Shown here one piece after another: positions 7,121 to 14,127 of a stretch of 16,272 nt of DNA. The notes under the pieces are model-generated. The model had not been told where the DNA came from. It did no database searches and worked only from the letters and a program-made list of their open reading frames with translations. The translations under genes and the position numbers were made by a program. Each line of letters opens with the position of its first letter. Position 1 is the stretch's first letter. Source of the stretch: CANJUD01 sp043750035 (GTDB lineage Bacteria > Bacteroidota > Bacteroidia > UKL13-3); assembly GCA_043750035.1 (NCBI GenBank), contig JAYVCI010000203.1:1-16272 (forward strand), in the 5' to 3' direction.

Positions 7121-10100
7121 ATGCAAAAATCATTTTTAAAAACCAGAAAAACGCGTTTAGTTTTCGCTGTTTTATTTATTTCAGTTGCTACAATTTGTAA
7201 TGGGCAAACTGAACTGGGGAAAGGCTATAATACCAGCGAGAACAGCAGCTATTGGGGCAATCGCAAGCCTTATGAGGGTTACTGGCAGCAGGATATTGAT
7301 TGTAAAATAGACGCTGTTTTGGACGATAGTACCGACATTGTGAGCGGACAAGAAGTGCTCACGTATCGCAACAATAGTCCACATGCTTTAACGGAATTGT
7401 ACTTTCACTTATACCAAAACGCATTTACGGATGGGAGTTATTTGCATAGTTTGGAAGCTGCCAATCAGGTAAAAACCAAGTTTGGGAAATATGAAGCCGA
7501 TGGATTTGGCACAACAATAGAAAATCTGAGCATTGGCCGCAGTACTTATAAAATTGCGAATTTAAGCGACCCCACTTTGCGTGAGCCCAATACCGCATAT
7601 TTAGATAATACTATATTAAAAGTGCCGTTGGATGTGCCTTTGCAGCCGGGTCAAGTGTTACAAATCAGTATAGCATTTAAAAGTTATTTCGATTCGGGAA
7701 GTATGCGTAGGCGTATGAAACTTTTCAAAAACTATGGTTTCAAACATTTTGATTGCGTGCATTGGTACCCGCGTATTTGTGTATATGATAGAAAGTTTGG
7801 TTGGGAAACAGACCAACATTTGGGCAAAGAATTTTATGGAGATTTTGGTGCCTTCGATGTCAAACTTACCCTGCCGTCGCACTATGTATTGGAGGCTACG
7901 GGAACTTTGCAAAACGAAACCGAGGTACTTCCCACAGAATACAGACAAAAGATAGATATTCGCAACTTTGCAACTTTGCCAAAACCGTATATCCCCAATG
8001 CTTGCAACCCCGCAGATGGCAAAACAAAAACATGGCATTTTACTGCATGGAATGTTCACGATTTTGCCTGGACTGCCGACCCATTATATAGAATTGGAAA
8101 TGCCGAATGGGATGGGGTAAAAATTGTATCATTGGCTGAAGAATTTAATGCCCCAAATTGGCAAGACGCTGCCGTATTTACTGCCAAAGTGATACAAGTA
8201 TATAGTACAGATTTTGGCCACTACCGTTACCCAAAAATGGTAGTAGCCGATGCACGAGATGGTATGGAATACCCGATGCTAACTTTGGACGGTGGTGGAT
8301 ATCCCGGCTATCATTTTGTGCTTGCACATGAAGTTGGACATAACTGGTTTTTTGGAATGGTGGGAAATAATGAAACCTACCGTGCCGCACTGGACGAGGG
8401 TTTTACGCAGTTCCTCACTACCTGGAGTTTGAAAAAAATTGATGGACAATATCCATTAGGCACAACCGTAAATGGCAAACCATTCGACAAAAAAGTAGAG
8501 ATGAATAATATAGATTTGAATTCCTTATATCAAGGATATTTGATGGATGCAGTAACAGGAAACGATGTACAGCTCAATACCCACAGCGATCAATTTGCCA
8601 GTGCATTGGGGCATGGTGGCGGCTACAGATTGGTATATTATAAAACGGCAACCATGCTCAGTAATTTACAATATGTTTTGGGCGATGATTTGTTTATAAA
8701 ATCCATGCAACATTATTTTGAGCAGTGGCATTTTGCCCATCCCTATTTTGAAGATTTTAGGAACAGTATTATAAATTATAGCCATGTAGATTTGAACTGG
8801 TTTTTCGACCAATGGATGGAAACTACCAAAGCCAATGATTATGAGGTAGAGCGTGTAAAAAAAGCGGGTAAGCAAGACGGAAAACAAATATACAATATAT
8901 CCTTCAACCGCAAAGGCCGTATGCAAATGCCCATAGATTTTAAGGTGCATTTGAGTAACGGAACTACAAAAGATTACCATATACCCAATACTTATTTTAT
9001 TAAGAAAACTACAGCCACTGTTTTACCAATATGGCGTGGTTGGGATTTGCTTAACCAAACATACACTGCTACTATATATGTGGATGGAGAAATTGACAAT
9101 GTTGTTATAGATCCTTCGCATCGCATGGCTGATATAAACTATTTAGACAATAGTAGTAAAATGCCTGTCTATATAAAATTTGACTGGCCCGTTCGTCAGC
9201 CAAACAATTTCTATCAGTACCGTATGCGTTGGCGTCCCGATGCATGGTATAATGGAATAGATGGCGTGAAAGCGGGTTTAAATTTATCGGGGAATTATCT
9301 AAATCTCAAGCATAAATTTGAATTGACCGCATGGTATAATACAGGGTTATTGACACGCCAAACTGCCAACCATGCAATGATGAATTATGCATTTACCTAT
9401 GAGCATTTGGTAGCTCACGGACTGCAGTTTAAATTAGATTCTCGTTTCTTGGATGGATGGCTGGTATTTAAAACCGGTTTCGAAAAAACATTGGAACGCG
9501 GTAGTAAATTTAGTATATATTATAAAGCCATCAATACCGATTTTTATAGTGCAAATTACAGACTGGGTTTTGATGCAAGTACTGTGGGGCAGAAAAATTA
9601 TCTTAATCAACTTCGCACACTTGCGGCTAACTATGCAGGAGGATATAGCTATAATTGGGGTAAAGGAAATCTTCAATACTCCCTTACTGCACGAAGTAAT
9701 TTTTTGATGTCGCCAGGGCAAAATAGTTATATAGAAGCCAAAGTGATTAATAATAACCGTATGCATAAATTTGAGTTGCGTTCACGTTTTATAGCACGTT
9801 ACGGTGCCACACAAAATCCAATATTGTCATTGTATGCTGCGGGTGCTTCGCCAGAAGAAATGTATGATAATAAATTTGTTCGTTCTTATGGATTGCTCCC
9901 CAATGGTTGGGGGGATTATGGTACTGTTACCGGTCATTTCCAACATGGCGGCGGACTTAACCTTCGCGGCTTCAATGGATATTTAATGCCCGAACAACGT
10001 ACCCTTAACGGACAAACTATTATAGTTCCAACCTATCAAACCAATATAGGAACATCTATAAGTGCAGAATTAGATTTTGATGAATATATAAATATCAAAC

Positions 10101-10381
10101 CCAAAGCATTCCGCAACTGGCTCCATTTCGACACCTACCTTTTTGCCGATGCTGGCCTGATGAACCAAAGCACTTATAATAAATTAGTGATTAACACATT
10201 CTACCCCCGCATCGATGCTGGCCTAGGCATCTGTGCCACCATCAAAAAATGGGGACGCTATAATGATATACAACCACTAACAATAAGATTTGATATGCCA
10301 CTGTTCCTCAACACACCTCCGTTTGATGATCCAAGCTATTTTAAGTTTAGGTGGTTGGTTGGGGTGAATAGGAGCTTCTAG
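7121..10381 (+). CDS. M1 family zinc metallopeptidase fused to a C-terminal Omp85-like beta-barrel
   Basis: This 1086-residue protein has a signal peptide (1-28, cleavage near CNG-Q). Residues about 50-570 are an M1 (gluzincin) aminopeptidase-type region. It has GMEYP (381-385, the GxMEN-equivalent substrate loop), the zinc site H403-E404-V-G-H407 with third ligand E426 in LDEGF, and a YRLVYYK stretch (502-508) at the place of the catalytic Tyr. M1 enzymes remove N-terminal residues from peptides. After a linker domain (about 575-690), residues about 690-1086 alternate polar and aromatic/hydrophobic residues, carry LRGF (948-951) like the (V/L)RGF/Y signature of Omp85 barrels, and end in the strand FKFRWLVGVNRSF with a terminal Phe typical of outer-membrane barrels. 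The inferred location is the outer membrane with the peptidase in the periplasm. Ordinary Bacteroidota M1 enzymes are shorter and lack this part. There is no T9SS domain. The zinc site is complete, so activity is likely. Confidence 0.9.
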   Translation: MQKSFLKTRKTRLVFAVLFISVATICNGQTELGKGYNTSENSSYWGNRKPYEGYWQQDIDCKIDAVLDDSTDIVSGQEVLTYRNNSPHALTELYFHLYQNAFTDGSYLHSLEAANQVKTKFGKYEADGFGTTIENLSIGRSTYKIANLSDPTLREPNTAYLDNTILKVPLDVPLQPGQVLQISIAFKSYFDSGSMRRRMKLFKNYGFKHFDCVHWYPRICVYDRKFGWETDQHLGKEFYGDFGAFDVKLTLPSHYVLEATGTLQNETEVLPTEYRQKIDIRNFATLPKPYIPNACNPADGKTKTWHFTAWNVHDFAWTADPLYRIGNAEWDGVKIVSLAEEFNAPNWQDAAVFTAKVIQVYSTDFGHYRYPKMVVADARDGMEYPMLTLDGGGYPGYHFVLAHEVGHNWFFGMVGNNETYRAALDEGFTQFLTTWSLKKIDGQYPLGTTVNGKPFDKKVEMNNIDLNSLYQGYLMDAVTGNDVQLNTHSDQFASALGHGGGYRLVYYKTATMLSNLQYVLGDDLFIKSMQHYFEQWHFAHPYFEDFRNSIINYSHVDLNWFFDQWMETTKANDYEVERVKKAGKQDGKQIYNISFNRKGRMQMPIDFKVHLSNGTTKDYHIPNTYFIKKTTATVLPIWRGWDLLNQTYTATIYVDGEIDNVVIDPSHRMADINYLDNSSKMPVYIKFDWPVRQPNNFYQYRMRWRPDAWYNGIDGVKAGLNLSGNYLNLKHKFELTAWYNTGLLTRQTANHAMMNYAFTYEHLVAHGLQFKLDSRFLDGWLVFKTGFEKTLERGSKFSIYYKAINTDFYSANYRLGFDASTVGQKNYLNQLRTLAANYAGGYSYNWGKGNLQYSLTARSNFLMSPGQNSYIEAKVINNNRMHKFELRSRFIARYGATQNPILSLYAAGASPEEMYDNKFVRSYGLLPNGWGDYGTVTGHFQHGGGLNLRGFNGYLMPEQRTLNGQTIIVPTYQTNIGTSISAELDFDEYINIKPKAFRNWLHFDTYLFADAGLMNQSTYNKLVINTFYPRIDAGLGICATIKKWGRYNDIQPLTIRFDMPLFLNTPPFDDPSYFKFRWLVGVNRSF

Positions 10382-10386
10382 GGGAA

Positions 10387-10480
10387 GACAAAGGATGATA
10401 AGACAAAAGACCATAGAGGAAAGGTATAAAGTAGCTAGTATCAGGTATCAAGTATAGGGACAAAAGATGATAGACAAAAG
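10387..10480 (+). repeat. Short degenerate direct repeats GACAAAAG
   Basis: The 137-base gap between the M1 gene and the next lipoprotein gene is purine-rich. It contains GACAAAGG at 10387-10394 and GACAAAAG at 10402-10409, 10459-10466 and 10473-10480, mixed with GTATCA(A/G)GTAT-type words. It codes for nothing and looks like low-complexity repeat decay. No terminator hairpin for the M1 gene is visible here, and no exact TAnnTTTG box on the plus strand precedes the lipoprotein gene. Confidence 0.5.
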
Positions 10481-10518
10481 TATATAGAGAAATGATAATT
10501 ATAAAAAATTAAGTAAAT

Positions 10519-11508
10519 ATGATAAACAGAAATGCACTTACTTTGATTATAGCACATATAACAATGGCTTTTTTAACATTCTCATGTAAAAATTCAACTA
10601 AAACTAATTCTGAGAATCAAATATCTGATAAAGAAATATTGCTTGAATATTTAAATGATTTAAAATCAAATAAGATTAATGATGCCTACATACTATTAGA
10701 TGATTCCTGCAAATCGAATGTGTCAGATAGAAGCTTTGAAGTCCAAAATAAAAATGTATATATAGGTTCTACTTTTTCAATAATAAAAGAAAGCCATGAA
10801 AAGGATACTCTGAAAAATATATCTACTTTTGAGATGTTAAACAAATTTTATGATTCAACTTATAAAGATTCTATTTCCATTATAATGAAAATAAGTTTAA
10901 TTCAACAAAAAGACAAATGGAAAATTATTTATTATTCTGAAAAGCTTAGTGATTATTTATTTAATGACGACCATATTAGGAATTACAGATGGTATAGTAA
11001 AATTACAAAAAATGCAAACGCAGATAGAGCTAGTAAGGAGTTGACCACGATTGGAAGATGGTATTATGAAGGAAAACATATAATTATTGAAAGGAAAAAC
11101 ATATTTCGAAATCGAGTACACTCAACTGTAAAAAATACTTGTACTATAAATGACAGTTTACTTACAAGTATTAAAGAAGAAAGTGATAATTTATTTAATG
11201 GATACAATCTTTATGAAGATAATAATATATTATTTAAATTACCTTCTTATAATAATAAAAAAAGATGGGAGAATATCTATGAGAAGCAAAAACATTCTTT
11301 CATTTCAGAAAAATCTGTATATAAGTATAAAGGTAAATATCATAAAGCGATAAAAGTTACATGTCTAGTAGAATTTGTAACCGATAATGGGGAGTATGAT
11401 AAATACATAACGATTGAGTTCTACGCATATAAAATTGGTCGGGTGAAATCAACTCAATACTCTGAACTTATGGATGAGGCTCTTTCAGAAGAGATAGAAT
11501 TAAATTAA
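10519..11508 (+). CDS. Putative lipoprotein with possible NTF2-like N-terminal domain
   Basis: This 329-residue protein starts with a hydrophobic signal segment ending at LTFSC. Cys23 is the likely lipidated residue, although the lipobox is relaxed. No acidic surface-export signal follows the Cys, so the protein probably faces the periplasm. Residues about 37-140 (EYLNDLKSNKINDAYILL, then a KDKWKIIYY strand) resemble the small alpha+beta NTF2/SnoaL-type folds often found in Bacteroidota lipoproteins; this is a weak, by-eye call. The rest, to 329, is Lys/Ile/Tyr-rich and unrecognised. The stop is five bases before the next ATG, implying one transcript with the DUF6998-like gene. Base composition is unusually AT-rich: 15 G+C in the 60 bases 10561-10620, against 29 in 7861-7920 of the M1 gene. 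This suggests recent acquisition. Confidence 0.75.
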   Translation: MINRNALTLIIAHITMAFLTFSCKNSTKTNSENQISDKEILLEYLNDLKSNKINDAYILLDDSCKSNVSDRSFEVQNKNVYIGSTFSIIKESHEKDTLKNISTFEMLNKFYDSTYKDSISIIMKISLIQQKDKWKIIYYSEKLSDYLFNDDHIRNYRWYSKITKNANADRASKELTTIGRWYYEGKHIIIERKNIFRNRVHSTVKNTCTINDSLLTSIKEESDNLFNGYNLYEDNNILFKLPSYNNKKRWENIYEKQKHSFISEKSVYKYKGKYHKAIKVTCLVEFVTDNGEYDKYITIEFYAYKIGRVKSTQYSELMDEALSEEIELN

Positions 11509-11513
11509 TAATT

Positions 11514-11981
11514 ATGGAAAACGAATTGCAAGAATACAAGTTGTTAAAAACAAAAATCAAAGAGCTTTTAGATATTCAAAAATCTCTTTCAACATTTTTT
11601 GTCAATAAAAGAAAATTTACATTAGATGGGAGACTTGTAGGTGATATAGGGGAAATTATTGTTGAAATGCATTATGACATAACGCTTGATACTATTTCAA
11701 AAAAAATGTTTGATGGAGAGGATAGTAAAGGAAGGAAAATACAGATTAAAGCAACGATGCAAGATGCTCTAACATTTAAAACTACTCAAGGGCATTTTAT
11801 TGGAATAAAAATCAATAAAGATGGAAGCTATGAAGAAATATATAATGGGCCAGCCAAAAACATTTATGATCATTATAGTCACAGAAAAGGAATAGGAGAA
11901 ACGTTACTAAGATTTAACAATGAGACTTTGCTAGGTTTATCTAAAAAAATTCATATCGAAGATAGAATTTCAAAAAAGTAA
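11514..11981 (+). CDS. DUF6998-like protein with PD-(D/E)XK-type core, possible nuclease
   Basis: This is a 155-residue soluble protein with no signal peptide. An N-terminal helical stretch (1-30) precedes GRLVGDIGEIIVE (39-51), then D67 in KKMFDGED, and GRKIQIKAT (73-81). The arrangement E47, D67, Q77-I-K79 is that of the PD-(D/E)XK nuclease-like superfamily: E on the first helix, D, then (E/Q)xK on the next strand. The downstream IYNGPAKNIYDH and a final small helix fit what I recall of DUF6998, an uncharacterised domain of about this length. DNA or RNA cleavage is inferred only. It starts five bases after the lipoprotein stop codon, so it is likely co-transcribed, and it has the same AT-rich composition. 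A cytosolic nuclease-like protein next to an exported lipoprotein is an unexplained pairing. Confidence 0.7.
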   Translation: MENELQEYKLLKTKIKELLDIQKSLSTFFVNKRKFTLDGRLVGDIGEIIVEMHYDITLDTISKKMFDGEDSKGRKIQIKATMQDALTFKTTQGHFIGIKINKDGSYEEIYNGPAKNIYDHYSHRKGIGETLLRFNNETLLGLSKKIHIEDRISKK

Positions 11982-12113
11982 GGACGATATATTAAATCTG
12001 CGATAATTGTAATGTGCCAAATATTTACATGTATCATATGACGTAACAAAATATTTCCTGAAACGCTTCAGACAATATTTGTCCATCATCCATATTCTTT
12101 AACCCCTTAAAAC

Positions 12114-12872
12114 ATGAAAGTAAAATACACTCTCATGATAGCCATTATTGCTATCTCATTATCTTCTTGTACTGAAAAAGTAGATAAACCCGTTCTCAAA
12201 AAGAACAACTCCCTCATTATCGGAAACCCTTTTGATTATGGAATAGCAAGCACGCTTATTTTTCCTGTGGGCTCTAACTACAAACCAGTGGTATATGAAT
12301 CAGAAGAGCGGGAGAAGGTGGCTAAATCTATTTCTGATAAATCAACTTTGAATTTTGTATCGAATGCTTCAAGTGTAATGTATGACCGCACTGCTGAAGT
12401 CGAATTCAAAAATTCTGACGAAGACAAATTTGATATTAGGAATATATTATTTTATGATTTGAAAACAGGTGAAACTTATCCTTTGGTAAATGACACTTTA
12501 CATATATTATCATTTGCAATGCACAAAGAATTCCCCAAACCATTAATTTTTTATCGCGTAGTAAAAAATGATTATAATAATGATTCCATATTCAATTCCA
12601 AAGACCCTGTAATGCTTTTTATTTCTGATTTGTATGGTAAAGGTCTTAAGCAGATAACTCATGCCAATGAGCAATTTGTTGATTATACTTATTACAAACA
12701 AACAAATACAATTCTAATCAAAACTATTCTAGACAATGATAAGGACAAAGATTTTACCAATTTTGATGAAACCAATTTCAGTGAAATGAAAATACAAGAA
12801 CCGGCTATGGCTCGAGAAATATTTAAAAAATCATTGAAAGATGGTTTGCGAAACCAATTGAAAGCATTTTAG
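12114..12872 (+). CDS. Putative lipoprotein with TolB/PD40-like segment and Asp-rich loops
   Basis: This 252-residue protein has an N-terminal signal peptide ending in the lipobox LSSC (lipidation at Cys19). The segment PVMLFISDLYGKGLKQIT (165-182) resembles one blade of TolB/PD40-type propellers, and FYDLKTGETYPLV (113-125) could be another. With only about 230 mature residues a full propeller is not present. Two Asp-rich stretches, NDYNNDSIFNSKD (152-164) and LDNDKDKDFTNFDE (206-219), look like DxNxD calcium-binding loops. The protein is likely anchored in the outer membrane facing the periplasm; function unknown. It begins 132 bases after the DUF6998-like gene. An imperfect -7 box (AATATTTG, 12074-12081) suggests its own promoter. 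The composition is closer to the rest of the window than to the preceding AT-rich pair. Confidence 0.78.
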   Translation: MKVKYTLMIAIIAISLSSCTEKVDKPVLKKNNSLIIGNPFDYGIASTLIFPVGSNYKPVVYESEEREKVAKSISDKSTLNFVSNASSVMYDRTAEVEFKNSDEDKFDIRNILFYDLKTGETYPLVNDTLHILSFAMHKEFPKPLIFYRVVKNDYNNDSIFNSKDPVMLFISDLYGKGLKQITHANEQFVDYTYYKQTNTILIKTILDNDKDKDFTNFDETNFSEMKIQEPAMAREIFKKSLKDGLRNQLKAF

Positions 12873-12887
12873 ATTAGCAGCGTATGG

Positions 12888-12965
12888 CCCATGCACAGAT
12901 TTGACAACTTTGCTATCAGCGACGCGGGCAAAGTTGTCAAATCTACCCACGCACGAAAATTGAAA
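12888..12965 (+). repeat. Hairpin repeat, family 1, copy 1
   Basis: The core is a perfect 16-bp inverted repeat (12897-12912 with 12929-12944) around a 16-base loop. It is flanked by GCAC-containing ends and a shared tail ACGCACGAAAATTGAAA. It begins 16 bases after the lipoprotein stop codon, so it lies in that gene's 3' untranslated region. No T-run follows, so it is not a classical intrinsic terminator, though it could stabilise the 3' end. A second copy in the same orientation is at 13477-13555. Confidence 0.85.
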
Positions 12966-13045
12966 TATATAATTACAGCACCGATGGGCACGCCGATGGT
13001 AAATCGTGTGTGTATATACTTTATACTTTTGTCTTTTATTATTAT

Positions 13046-13130
13046 GGCATGCCGCCGAAACGGCGTCGGGCTATACGCCTTACTGCGTGCCGGCTTCTAT
13101 CCCTCATGCAGCCGCACATGGCCTAGCACA
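13046..13130. other. GC-rich islet in the gene-free gap, likely degraded repeat element
   Basis: This stretch has 54 G+C in 85 bases, while the surroundings are clearly AT-rich. It includes the small hairpin CGCCG-AAA-CGGCG (13053-13065). Two overlapping open frames cross it (12891-13238 and 13006-13299). Both also run through the repeats on either side, have no start signals, and give low-complexity Cys/Pro/Arg-rich peptides, so I do not call genes. From memory, similar GC-rich stretches are dispersed between genes in related genomes; this needs a search. The rest of the gap 12966-13205 shows nothing else I can name. Confidence 0.4.
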
Positions 13131-13205
13131 ATATCCCTGTGCAGAGTTGTTGATTATACATTATTGGTGCCCATTTATCTTTCCGTTCATTATTTCGCGG
13201 ATTTT

Positions 13206-13439
13206 AATATTTCGTACCTACGGCACTTTCATTATTGATACACATTATAATGCTACCAATATTTCGTCCCGCTGGGACTTTTGGTGGTATATATATTAGA
13301 CCTCATCCCGGGACAATATAGTTTTCATAATGTTAAAAGAAATTTCGGAAACTATATAGTTCCAAAAGTCACGTAGTGACGAAATATCGGTAGAAAAAAA
13401 AATGCCCCACAAGCGAAAGTGCCGTAGGTACGAAATATT
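13206..13439. repeat. Nested inverted array of four hairpin repeat units (family 2)
   Basis: There are four units of about 25-30 bases built on AAAGT-stem-loop-ACGAAATATT. Units A (13206-13230) and B (13255-13284) lie on the minus strand; units C (13362-13391) and D (13415-13439) lie on the plus strand. A and D are perfect 25-bp inverted copies, and B and C match at 24 of 30 positions. The A-B and C-D spacings are 24 and 23 bases, so the whole is symmetrical about a centre near 13323. Each unit is itself a small hairpin: GTCCC-GCT-GGGAC in B (read on the plus strand), GTCAC-GTA-GTGAC in C, and GTGCC-GTA-GGTAC with one wobble pair in A and D. The palindrome AACTATATAGTT (13350-13361) lies in the central part. 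Confidence 0.85.
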
Positions 13440-13476
13440 GATTTGTCCCATAATTGTCGAACCAAATCATCGTTGT

Positions 13477-13555
13477 CCCACGCACAGATTTGACAACTCA
13501 GCCTAGCAATGGCGTACGCGGAGTTGTCAAATCTACCGACGCACGAAAATTGAAA
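13477..13555 (+). repeat. Hairpin repeat, family 1, copy 2
   Basis: This is a second copy of the repeat at 12888-12965, in the same orientation. The stem is 14 bp (13486-13499 with 13521-13534) around a 21-base loop whose sequence differs from copy 1. Shared flanks are CCCACGCAC on the left and ACGCACGAAAATTGAAA on the right. It lies 60 bases beyond the 3' end of the minus-strand membrane-protein gene. The two copies therefore bracket the gap between two convergent transcription units. Confidence 0.85.
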
Positions 13556-13614
13556 GAAGTTTTATCCGTGTAATCTTTTAATTGGTGTGGATAGAAATAA
13601 AAATATATCGCTGA

Positions 13615-14118
13615 TTATTTTTTAGATACGAAATATTTCTCTAGCTCTATACTAAAAGTATTCTTTATATTTTTATCCAATAATGTATAATACACATCTG
13701 AATAAAACTCATACTCTAAATTTGTCGGATTTTTTACAATCAAAAAAACAATTTGATATGTTCTTTTCCTATCATAGGTACGGCCTTTTAGAGTGACCCC
13801 TGTTTCTTCATTTACGCATTTTGTAACACATAAATGTCTGTTACTATCAATCCGATATGTCTTTTTGATTGTATATTTATCTAATTTTTTTTTATCATCC
13901 AAAAGGGATAAGTCATTAAATAAATAGGGGCTATCCTTAACTTTAAAACTACCGTATTTAAAATCTAAATCATCGATAAACGTAAAAAGATAGTCAATGT
14001 TTCTATCAAGCCTATAGATTAATAAAAGACGCGATATTGCAAAATATACTTTCTTGCTATACATATAAAGCAATAAGCTTGAAACAAATATTAACGCTAT
14101 AGCAACAAAAGTCAACAT
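13615..14118 (-). CDS. Small membrane protein of unknown function, downstream of phosphohexomutase
   Basis: Starting from ATG at 14118 gives 167 residues. The frame is also open to a TTG two codons upstream (14124), but the ATG is the more natural start. Residues about 2-20 (LTFVAIALIFVSSLLLYMY) form one transmembrane segment followed by SKK, so the remaining ~145 residues are probably on one side of the inner membrane, more likely cytoplasmic. The rest is Tyr/Lys/Asp-rich with repeated beta-strand patterns (YRIDSNRHLCVTK, YQIVFLIVKN) and Cys at 97 and 101. I recognise no family. It begins 9 bases after the phosphohexomutase stop codon on the same strand, which suggests co-transcription, but its AT-rich composition differs from that gene. 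A functional link to sugar phosphates is not shown. Confidence 0.7.
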   Translation of the reverse strand: MLTFVAIALIFVSSLLLYMYSKKVYFAISRLLLIYRLDRNIDYLFTFIDDLDFKYGSFKVKDSPYLFNDLSLLDDKKKLDKYTIKKTYRIDSNRHLCVTKCVNEETGVTLKGRTYDRKRTYQIVFLIVKNPTNLEYEFYSDVYYTLLDKNIKNTFSIELEKYFVSKK

Positions 14119-14127
14119 AGACAATCC

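Noticed and set aside
7658..8059. 133-codon open frame antisense to the M1 peptidase gene
   Set aside because: It overlaps conserved M1 coding sequence entirely and has no domain or start signal of its own.
10475..10482. TACTTTTG box on the minus strand in the 10.4-kb gap
   Set aside because: It would drive transcription antisense into the M1 gene with no minus-strand gene to serve, and it arises from the GACAAAAG repeat.
12897..12944. Intrinsic terminator for the 252-aa lipoprotein gene
   Set aside because: The stem is strong but no T-run follows the second arm, and the same hairpin recurs at 13486-13534 as part of a repeat.
12891..13299. Open frames of 115 and 97 codons in the gap
   Set aside because: They run through both hairpin repeat families, overlap each other, have no promoter or usable start context, and encode low-complexity peptides.
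13206..13439. Possible short CRISPR array (repeat units with ~24-base spacers)
   Set aside because: Units occur in opposite orientations, vary in sequence, number only four, and no cas gene is present. They are better explained as an inverted hairpin repeat array.
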